From Acidobacteriota bacterium (GTDB taxonomy: Bacteria; Acidobacteriota; Holophagae; Holophagales; Holophagaceae): a stretch of 64,000 bases of DNA. Below, piece after piece: positions 35,618 through 45,737 of the stretch. The stretch's first letter is position 1. Each line of letters starts with the position of its first letter. The notes beneath the pieces were generated by a model. That model was not told where the DNA came from, did no database searches, and was given only the letters and a program-made list of their open reading frames with translations. Position numbers and translations under genes: made by a program. Location of the stretch: the NCBI GenBank assembly GCA_016195985.1, contig JACPYP010000016.1, forward strand, positions 248,001 to 312,000, written 5' to 3'.

Positions 35618-36922
35618 ATGAAGTTCCACATCCAAACCTGGGGCTGCCAGATGAACGATCACGACGGCGAAAAGCTGTCGGGGCTTTTATCCGGGGAGGG
35701 CTTCGAGCACGTCGAGACAGCCGAGGATGCGGATCTGGTGTTGCTGAACACCTGCTCCATCCGGGAGAAGGCCGTGCACAAGGTCTACTCGGAACTGGGC
35801 CGGCTGCGGGAGGAAAAACAGCGCCGGCCCCTGCTGGTGGGCGTCACGGGCTGCCTGGCCCAGCAGGAGCAGGCCGCGCTGTTCAAGCGGGCTCCCCACA
35901 TCGACTTCGTGCTGGGCACCATGGCCCTCAGGCAACTGCCCCGGCTGGTGGCCGAGGCCCAGGCCGGCAAGGCCCGGGTGATGGACACGGGCGAGTACCC
36001 CGACAACCATCTGTTCCCCCCCAGCGTCATGCGGCGCCGAGACACGGCCAAGGCCCTGGTCACCATCACCGAGGGCTGCAACCACGCCTGCACCTACTGC
36101 ATCGTGCCCACCACCCGCGGCGTGGAGCGCCACCGCCCCTCCGCGGACGTGCTGGCTGAAGTGCGCGGCCTGGTGGCGCGTGGCTACCGCGAAGTGGAAC
36201 TGCTGGGGCAGAACGTGAACAGCTATGCTGGAGGCTGCACCTTCGCAGACCTGCTGGAGCGGGTATCCGAGGTGGAAGGCCTGGAGTGGATCCGCTTCAC
36301 CACGAGCCATCCCATGAACTTCACGAAGGATCTGGCCCGGGTGCTGGTGTCCAACCCCAAGGTGGCCCCCTTCCTCCATCTGCCCATGCAGAGCGGCAGC
36401 GACCGCATCCTCAAGCGCATGCTGCGGGAATACACCGTGGCCGAGTACCTGGAGCGGCTGGGCTACCTGGGCGAGGGCCGCGGGAGACTGGCCCTGAGCA
36501 CGGATTTCATCGTGGGCTTTCCCGGAGAAACCGATGAGGATTTCGAGGCCACCCTGCGCGTCCTGGATGAGGTCGCCTTCGATTCATCCTTCAGCTTCAT
36601 CTATTCGCCCCGGCCCGGCACACCCTCCCTGCGTTTGAAGGACGACCTGCCCCCCTCGGTGAAGTCCGAGCGGCTGAAGCGGCTGCAGGCGCGGCAGACG
36701 GAACTCACCCGCGCCAGCAACGAGCGCTTCCTGGGCCGGGAGATCCCCGTGCGTGTGGAAACCCATGGGCCCAATGAGCATGGCTGGTGGCTGGCCCGCA
36801 GCGGCGAGTGGAAAACCGTTCATCTGTCTGCTGGGCCCGGACGCAGCCTGCCCTTCGGCGAACTGGTGCAGGCGAAGGTCACCCTGGCCAGCCCGCACTT
36901 TCTGGGCGCTGAGCTGGTCTAG
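35618..36922 (+). CDS. miaB: tRNA-2-methylthio-N6-isopentenyladenosine synthase MiaB
   Basis: A 434-residue radical-SAM methylthiotransferase acting on i6A37 of tRNAs. The UPF0004 domain supplies three cysteines for the auxiliary cluster (C10 in TWGCQMN, C46 in NTCSIRE, C79 in VTGCLAQ). The radical SAM motif is CNHACTYC (154-161). ELLGQNVNSYAGG and FIVGFPGETDEDF are characteristic, and a TRAM domain closes the protein. ATG 35618 has GGGAG upstream and gives the canonical N-terminus; the longer open frame from 35465 is not supported. The stop overlaps that of the convergent epimerase-like gene in a CTAG tetranucleotide. Confidence 0.93.
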   Translation: MKFHIQTWGCQMNDHDGEKLSGLLSGEGFEHVETAEDADLVLLNTCSIREKAVHKVYSELGRLREEKQRRPLLVGVTGCLAQQEQAALFKRAPHIDFVLGTMALRQLPRLVAEAQAGKARVMDTGEYPDNHLFPPSVMRRRDTAKALVTITEGCNHACTYCIVPTTRGVERHRPSADVLAEVRGLVARGYREVELLGQNVNSYAGGCTFADLLERVSEVEGLEWIRFTTSHPMNFTKDLARVLVSNPKVAPFLHLPMQSGSDRILKRMLREYTVAEYLERLGYLGEGRGRLALSTDFIVGFPGETDEDFEATLRVLDEVAFDSSFSFIYSPRPGTPSLRLKDDLPPSVKSERLKRLQARQTELTRASNERFLGREIPVRVETHGPNEHGWWLARSGEWKTVHLSAGPGRSLPFGELVQAKVTLASPHFLGAELV

Positions 36923-37833
36923 GCCCGGCTGATGCCGAAGGACCAGCGTCGGCTGCCGCCGGGGGCCAGAACGAAGCTTCCAGGCTTGTCGGAGAATGCG
37001 CCGTTCCAGTCCGCCGGATCCGCATAACCCGACCAGGGTTCGATGCAGAGGAAGCCCGGCCCAGCCTCAGGCCCCTCGGCCGGTTTCGCCCAGATGCCCA
37101 GGTGCTGGAAGCCTTCCCACTGGAAGGCGAGGGCGGGGCCTCCTTCGGCCTCAAGACGGAGGCCCTGGCTCCGGGGCTCCAAAAAGAGCAGGGCGTCCTC
37201 CGAGAACAGCCCGTCGTGGAGAGGCAGCACGCGATCCAGGATGGGCGTGGGATGCTGGGCGGGCGTGAGCAGTCCCTCGTGGTCGAGGCGCCTCAAGGGG
37301 CCGGGCTCCTGTTCATCGAAAACCAGGCGGTGGGCGCTTTTCGCTAGGCCCGGCGCCAGGGGCCAGCGGAAGGCCGGGTGCAGGCCCAGGCTGGCGGGCA
37401 GCGGGCCTTCGCCGGGGTTGCGCAACTCCAGGCCCATGTGGAAGCCGGCTTCGTCCAGGCTGTAGCTGACCCGAAGCTGGAAGGGGAACGGATAGCAGGC
37501 GCGCGTTTCAGCATCGTCGCGCAGCTCCAGCACGCAGGCGTTTTCGCTGCGGCTGATCCAGGCGAAGGCGTGGTCCCGCGCGAAGCCATGCCGAGGCAGG
37601 GCGAAGCCCGAGCCGCCTTTCAGGGTGCCCACGATGGGGAAGAGCAGGGGCGCGTGTCGGGGCCAGAGCGGCCCCGCATCCCAGAGCACCTCCGCGTCTC
37701 CGAAGCGCAGCGACTGCAGTTCGGCCCCGGCCGCAGAGATGGCCGCGGAGATGGTGGCGCCAAGGCTGGGTGCTGAGCGGCTGGGTGCTGAGCTGCCCTT
37801 GGGGGTGTCGAGGTGAAGACGGTGAATGTCCAT
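36919..37833 (-). CDS. Aldose 1-epimerase (mutarotase) family protein
   Basis: A 304-residue galactose-mutarotase-fold protein. Recognisable elements are AAGAELQSLRFGDAEVLWDA, the substrate-site stretch RHAPLLFPIVGTL, PRHGFARDHAF, LGLHPAFRWPL with the conserved His, and FLCIEPWSGYAD with the catalytic Glu. It belongs to the YihR/LacX-like group, which acts on uncharacterised sugars or hexose-6-phosphates. Near the N-terminus a 15-bp perfect tandem repeat (37764-37793) duplicates five residues (SAPSx). That variable segment precedes the conserved fold and is unlikely to matter for activity. It is probably monocistronic. Confidence 0.82.
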   Translation of the reverse strand: MDIHRLHLDTPKGSSAPSRSAPSLGATISAAISAAGAELQSLRFGDAEVLWDAGPLWPRHAPLLFPIVGTLKGGSGFALPRHGFARDHAFAWISRSENACVLELRDDAETRACYPFPFQLRVSYSLDEAGFHMGLELRNPGEGPLPASLGLHPAFRWPLAPGLAKSAHRLVFDEQEPGPLRRLDHEGLLTPAQHPTPILDRVLPLHDGLFSEDALLFLEPRSQGLRLEAEGGPALAFQWEGFQHLGIWAKPAEGPEAGPGFLCIEPWSGYADPADWNGAFSDKPGSFVLAPGGSRRWSFGISRA

Positions 37834-37920
37834 TCCGACATGATGCCCTGCCCGTGGTAGATTGGCCTCGCCGTCCTACATGCACGTTTCATGCACGCCG
37901 CTTTCCCCTGGGAGCCAGTC

Positions 37921-38463
37921 ATGCCGTTCACGGCGGATGCCATCGCGACCATTCTTCATGCCCCCCTGGCCAACGTGGAGGCGAACTGGCCTCTGGTCAC
38001 CCAGGCCTTCGCGGCGCTCGACCTCCGGGATGTCCACGTGGACATCGCGGCCATCGCCACCATCGGAGCCGAAAGCTATGTGTTCGCGCCTGAGAAGGAC
38101 CAGGGCAGCGATGCCTACTTCCGCCGCATGTACGAGTTCGACCGCAGCCTGGGCAATGTGGAGCCCGGCGACGGGGTGAAATACTGCGGCCGGGGCTTCA
38201 TTCCCCTGGTGGGTCGCGCCGAGTACGCGCGCTTCGGGAAACTGGTCGGCGCGGACCTTGTCCAGAATCCGGACCTGGCCCTGGAGCCAGACGTGGCCGC
38301 CCGCATCCTGGCCTACGACTTCATGCTGAAAGGCGTGCCCAAGGCCGCCGCCGAAAACGACTGGGTGAAGGTGAGGCGGCTGGTCCATGGGGACCTGTCC
38401 GGCTGGAAGCGGTTCAATGGGATCCTCATTCCCTTGTTGAAGCTGCTGCCGGAGAACACCTGA
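37921..38463 (+). CDS. GH19-like (chitinase/lysozyme-type) hydrolase without signal peptide
   Basis: A 180-residue protein resembling phage-type GH19 endolysins. The catalytic-region equivalent is AIATIGAESYVF (Glu retained, with Ala replacing the usual His before it). GVKYCGRGFIPLVGRAEYAR corresponds to the hallmark GRGxxQLTGRxNY. NPDLALEPDVAARILAYDF follows as in the family. ATG 37921 has GGGAG 6-8 bases upstream; a start at 37891 is open but less good. No export signal is visible, so it would need a holin, lysis or another route. A phage or tailocin origin is possible, but no other phage gene is adjacent. A TAGATT box with CCGACA 17 bases upstream (37835-37863) could be its promoter. Confidence 0.68.
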   Translation: MPFTADAIATILHAPLANVEANWPLVTQAFAALDLRDVHVDIAAIATIGAESYVFAPEKDQGSDAYFRRMYEFDRSLGNVEPGDGVKYCGRGFIPLVGRAEYARFGKLVGADLVQNPDLALEPDVAARILAYDFMLKGVPKAAAENDWVKVRRLVHGDLSGWKRFNGILIPLLKLLPENT

Positions 38464-38593
38464 GGACCATCCGCACGGGTCCCACCCGGCGCTCTTAGTC
38501 AAGAACCGCCGCATCTGCTCCAAAACGGGGATTGAGACTCCTGCTCTTCTGAGGCATTCAAAGGGGCGGCTGTCCGGACCCCCGGAGCCGCCC

Positions 38594-40406
38594 ATGCGCA
38601 TCAATCAACCGGTCACGCGTGTTGAGCGGCACCTCCAGGAAGGCGCTTTCATCGTTTCCACCACGGACCTGCGGGGCGTCATCACCTCCGTGAACGAGGA
38701 ATTCGTCAGGGTAAGCGGCTTCACGGAAGAAGAACTCATCGGGCAGCCCCAGAACCTGGTGCGCCATCCGGACATGCCGCCGGCCGCCTTCGAGGATCTC
38801 TGGCGCACCATCAAGGCCGGGAGGTCCTGGCAAGGCATGGTGAAGAACCGGTGCAAGAACGGGGATTTCTACTGGGTGGACGCCAGTGTGTCGGCCATCG
38901 TCGAGAATGGGCAGATCGTGGGCTACATGTCGATCCGCAGCAAGCCGGCCCCCGACCAGGTGGAAGAGGCCGAGCGCCTCTATGCCTCCGCCAGGGCGGG
39001 CGGGCCCATGGAGGATCCCGAGCGGAAACTGCGGATTCTCTTCCAGGACATGGGCTTCAAGAACCGCGTGTGGACAGCCGCGGCCGTGGAAGCCTTCCGC
39101 AAGACCAGTCAGGAATTCCGGAAGCGGGCCCGCCGCGACACGGGCAATGCGAAGCAACTGGATGAACTCGACCGGCTTTTCGCCGCCTTCTACGCCACCG
39201 GGCAGGCCATGGTCACCGCCTACCAGACTCAGGGGGCGACGAAGGGCAATCACATCATGGCCGATTTCGACAAAGCCTCCGAAGCCATCACGAGCCAAGT
39301 GCGGAAATAGCGGGATTCGAAAACCAAGGATGTGGAGGGCAGGCTGTCGGTGGTGTCCGCCCATGCCACCACCGGCTCCTGGGTGCTCGGAGGCGGAGGC
39401 CTCCTGGTGCTGGTGGCGGGCTTCCTCGTGTTCAGCAAGCTCATCCAGATCCTCGACTACCAGTTTGGGGGGAGATCCCAAATACGCCCTCATTGCCGCC
39501 CGGGAGCTGGCAGAAGGCAGCCCCCGGACCCCGATTCCCATCCGCATCGGCGACCGCAGCAGCCTTCTCTACATGGTCCGCCGCATGCAGGCGCATCTGA
39601 AGAACACCATCAACCGCATCCATTTCGACGTCGACTGGGTGCGGATGAACAGCGGCATCATCTCCTCGGCCTCGCGCGAGATCGCCGTCACCAGCCGCGA
39701 GATCGCCCGCAGCGCGGAGGAACAGCGCCATTCCACGGACCGCATGGCTTCGGCCATCATCGAGCTGTCGGCCTCGGTCAAGGAAGTCGCGGATCATGTG
39801 CAGGTCAGCCATGCGCGTTCCGCATCGGCGGCCAATGCGGCGCAGACGGCCGACGCCTCCGGCCAGGCCGCCCTCGAGGCCATGAACCGCGTGGAGGAAT
39901 CCACCGCCCAGATGGTGGAGGCCGTCCAGGTGATCCAGGACATCGCGCGGCAGACCAACCTGCTTTCCCTGAACGCCGCCATTGAGGCCGCCACGGCGGG
40001 ATCGCTGGGCAAGGGCTTCGCGGTGGTGGCCGAAGAAGTGCGGAAGCTGGCGGAACGCAGCGACGCCTCGGCCCGGGAGATCGCCTCCCTCATCGAAGGC
40101 AACAACAGGGCTGTGGCCCAGGGCAAGGCTACCGTGCAGGAGGTGGTGGGTTCCCTGGTGATGATCCGGGACCACATTTCCGAAGTGGCGGCCATGTCCA
40201 CCCAGATCGAGGGAGCCTCGGCTGAGCAGGCCAAGGCCAGCGAGGAAGTGGCCAAGCAGGTGGAGCTGGGCGCCCAGCAGGCCATCCAGAATGCCAGCGC
40301 GGCCATCCAGCTTTCGGGCACCGTGGACAGCAATGCCGCCACCACCCAGGACCTCGTGCGGACCGCCGACGGCTTGAGCAGCCTCCTGGGAAGATACAAA
40401 ACCTAA
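38594..40406 (+). pseudogene. Aer-like PAS chemoreceptor, broken by an amber codon and a frameshift
   Basis: Three segments together spell one methyl-accepting receptor of about 603 residues. Residues 1-238 (38594-39310) hold an Aer-type PAS domain (IVSTTDLRGVITSVNEEFVR, CKNGDFYWVDASVS) and a helical region, ending at TAG 39308-39310. Reading on in the same frame gives KTKDVEGRLS and a TM helix (LLVLVAGFLVFSKLIQIL). At the G6 run 39467-39472 the frame must shift by one base to give GGDPKYALIAARELAEG, then an MCP signalling domain whose tip is IARQTNLLSLNAAIEAATAG, ending at 40406. Removing one G and reading the TAG as sense restores a full-length protein. It is either a decayed gene or a sequence error at one or both sites. 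It normally would sense redox or energy state for chemotaxis. Confidence 0.8.
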
Positions 40407-40719
40407 GCACCAGGCCGCTGGAAAACCCTCTTCCCTTTCGCCTGCTTCTCAACGAGTTCTAGGGATTTGATGTCATCCTCAGCCGCCGCGAGAGCCTCTG
40501 CCTGGCGGCGCTTCTGGTCGAAGGCGCCGTACCGGTCGTGGGCGATGGCCTTCATGTCCTCGTTGCCGATGGACCCGGCGTGGGCGCCGACATTCTGCTT
40601 TGTGGTGTCGAAAGATCGGCGATTTCGATCTGGGAAAACCACACGGTGCCGTCCGATGCCTGGAATGGGATCCGGGTCCGGCCGTCCTCGGTCTGGTGGA
40701 GCACCACCTCGCCGGTCAC
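40403..40719 (-). pseudogene. RhuM-family remnant with frameshift and internal deletion
   Basis: A GTG start at 40719 behind AAAGGAGC opens GEVVLHQTEDGRTRI and TVWFSQIEIADL, the N-terminus of RhuM (virulence-protein-like DNA-associated family). One base is then missing in a T run, and the other frame continues FDTTKQNV, the next conserved RhuM residues. Directly after comes HAGSIGNEDMKAIAHDRY and FDQKRRQAEALAAAED, which belong to the RhuM C-terminus, so about 200 or more codons of the middle have been deleted. Its TAG overlaps the stop of the chemoreceptor pseudogene. It lies 42 bases 5' of a tRNA-Leu gene, a place typical for island residues. Confidence 0.68.
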
Positions 40720-40761
40720 GCCGCCGCTCCTTTATCGGTACGTGCAGTAGACTGGGCGGAT

Positions 40762-40846
40762 GCGGGTGTGGTGGAACGGTAGACACACCAGACTTAAAAT
40801 CTGTCGAGCGTAGCTCATGCGGGTTCGATTCCCGCCACCCGCACCA
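40762..40846 (+). tRNA. tRNA-Leu (anticodon UAA)
   Basis: The acceptor stem GCGGGTG (40762-40768) pairs with CACCCGC (40836-40842), followed by discriminator A and an encoded CCA. The anticodon stem-loop CAGA-CTTAAAA-TCTG gives anticodon TAA, decoding UUA. A long variable arm, typical of Leu, lies between the anticodon arm and the T arm GGGTTCGATTCCC. The total is 85 nt. TAGACT at 40748-40753 is a possible -10. Confidence 0.93.
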
Positions 40847-40932
40847 CCTCTGGCCGTCGGACTCCATTCGAGGCCTGACCCGCCGGCCATTCCAGCCTGA
40901 CGAGGGACAGCCGCGCGTGGTAGGTTCGACGC

Positions 40933-41307
40933 ATGGTCCCGCGTTCCGCCGCGCTGCTGCTTGCGTTCCTTGCCGCCCCTCTTGCTGCGGAAGTCCGGGA
41001 TTTGAAGGCCTTTTTTCAGGAACGCTGCGCGGTCTGCCACGGTCCGGATGGCACGGGCCGAGGATCCACGGGCGCCCGGCTGGGAGGCCGCAACCTCGCA
41101 GATGCCCGCTGGTTCGCCAAGCAGGATGAAAAGGAGTTGGCCACCTCCATCCTCAAGGGCCGGGGCGCCATGCCGGGGTTCCGGCGGCACCTGGACGAGG
41201 CGGAGGCCCGGCGTCTGGTGGCGGAGGTCCTCCGGCCCCTGGCGCGGGGAGGGAAAAAGACCGGCGCGTCTTCCCAGGCCGCCCCTCGCCCCGAGCAGGT
41301 CCACTGA
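40933..41307 (+). CDS. Exported small c-type cytochrome (class I-like)
   Basis: A 124-residue protein: signal peptide (RSAALLLAFLAAPLAAE), one haem-attachment motif CAVCH (near residue 35) followed by GPDGTGRGSTG, and the distal methionine region GRGAMPGFRRHL, where the Met is the likely sixth ligand. The C-terminus is a helix plus an Ala/Pro tail. It should be a periplasmic electron carrier of the cytochrome c553/cbb3-associated type. It stands alone, with the helicase gene 65 bases downstream. Start ATG 40933 lacks a strong ribosome-binding site, but the signal peptide begins there. Confidence 0.82.
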   Translation: MVPRSAALLLAFLAAPLAAEVRDLKAFFQERCAVCHGPDGTGRGSTGARLGGRNLADARWFAKQDEKELATSILKGRGAMPGFRRHLDEAEARRLVAEVLRPLARGGKKTGASSQAAPRPEQVH

Positions 41308-41372
41308 CTGCCGCAAGGCTGAGAAGGGGAAGGACATCGCACTGGCCAGGGATGGGCCTGTAGCATGGTGGG

Positions 41373-44759
<3,387 letters not shown>

Positions 44760-44813
44760 GGCCAGGAGCCTCGCACTCAGACGCCCTGTGGGTGTGATTT
44801 GGATCAAAACAGT

Positions 44814-44842
44814 ATTGAGACGCTATCTCAATTGTGTAGACT
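44814..44842 (+). promoter_or_regulatory. Fur-box-like dyad overlapping the tonB promoter
   Basis: ATTGAGA (44814-44820) and TCTCAAT (44826-44832) form a perfect dyad with a 5-base centre; as a 7-1-7 arrangement (TGAGACG-C-TATCTCA) it matches the outer positions of Fur sites. TTGAGA at 44815 and TAGACT at 44837, 16 bases apart, could be the -35 and -10, so a repressor here would block transcription of the iron-uptake genes. Confidence 0.45.
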
Positions 44843-44848
44843 GGGGGC

Positions 44849-45673
44849 ATGGGAAACCTGCTCACCCCCTCCACGCTCTCTGCCCCGATGGGCGACTGGT
44901 CCATGCCAGGCTCCAAGCCCGTCGTGGGTGCCTCCCAGCCCCTCCAGACCTCCGCTCCCCTGCCGGAGCCTCCCAGCCTAGGCACCCTGCCCAGGAGCCC
45001 CCGCTCGCGGGTGATGGCCCTGTCCGGGGCCGCATACGGGGCGATCTTCGGAGCGGCCCTGATGTTGGCCGTGGCGGCGCCGGCGACCACGGCTCCGCTG
45101 CGCACGGTGACCGTGGCCCTGGAGACCTTCGACGCGCCCGCCCCGCCCCCTCCGCCTGCCTTGCCCGCGGCCCCCGCCAGCCAGCCTGCCACCTCAGCGC
45201 CCCGCTCAGAGGAGCCCCAGCCGGTGCCTCAGCCCACTGAACCCAGTCCCGCCCCTGTGGTGGGAGCCGTGGCGGGTTCCAGCTCCCAGGGCCCGGCGGG
45301 AGGCGTTCCCGGCGGCCAGGGGGGCGGCGTGCCCGGGGGTGTGATTGGCGGACAGGTGGGCGGCTCGCTGGAGGGCTCGGCCAGCGCGGTGGTGGCTCCC
45401 CGCTTCGATGCTGCCTACCTGCAGAACCCCGAACCGGCCTATCCGCCCCTGTCCAAGCGCTTCGGCGAAGAGGGCAAGGTGATCCTCCGGGTGCTCGTCA
45501 ACCCCGAAGGCCAGCCCGAACAGGTGGAGGTGCGCCAGAGCAGCGGACACACGCGCCTGGACCAGGCCGCCCTGGGCACGGTCAAGCGCTGGCGCTTCAC
45601 CCCCGCGCGGCGCGGCGCCGAACGGCTCGCCGCCTGGGTGCTCGTGCCCCTCTCCTTCCAGCTGGACGCCTAG
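44849..45673 (+). CDS. tonB: TonB energy-transducing protein
   Basis: A 274-residue TonB: a cytoplasmic N-terminus of about 50 residues, one TM helix near 54-76 (GAAYGAIFGAALMLAVAAP), a Pro/Ala-rich periplasmic spacer (APAPPPPPALPAAPASQP and PVPQPTEPSPAPVVG), a Gly-rich linker of PGGQGGG type, and the C-terminal TonB fold (YPPLSKRFGEEGKVILRVLV, VEVRQSSGHTRLDQAAL, VKRWRFTPARRG). It transmits proton-motive energy to outer-membrane receptors; no exbBD genes are nearby. The N-terminal cytoplasmic region before the helix is longer than in E. coli. It precedes the receptor gene by 64 bases, separated by a GC palindrome. Confidence 0.85.
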   Translation: MGNLLTPSTLSAPMGDWSMPGSKPVVGASQPLQTSAPLPEPPSLGTLPRSPRSRVMALSGAAYGAIFGAALMLAVAAPATTAPLRTVTVALETFDAPAPPPPPALPAAPASQPATSAPRSEEPQPVPQPTEPSPAPVVGAVAGSSSQGPAGGVPGGQGGGVPGGVIGGQVGGSLEGSASAVVAPRFDAAYLQNPEPAYPPLSKRFGEEGKVILRVLVNPEGQPEQVEVRQSSGHTRLDQAALGTVKRWRFTPARRGAERLAAWVLVPLSFQLDA

Positions 45674-45696
45674 TCCGCCGCATTCTTTCGAAACCC

Positions 45697-45710
45697 GGCC
45701 CCGCGGGGCC
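45697..45710. repeat. 14-bp palindrome between tonB and receptor gene
   Basis: GGCCCCGCGGGGCC is fully self-complementary and lies 23 bases after the tonB stop, 27 before the receptor start. It may limit read-through or stabilise the tonB message end. Confidence 0.35.
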
Positions 45711-45737
45711 AGGGATTCCTCTGCCTGAAAGGCTCCC

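Noticed and set aside
40467-41129. 220-residue plus-strand ORF over the RhuM remnant and tRNA
   Set aside because: Runs through tRNA-Leu and into the cytochrome gene; no family resemblance.
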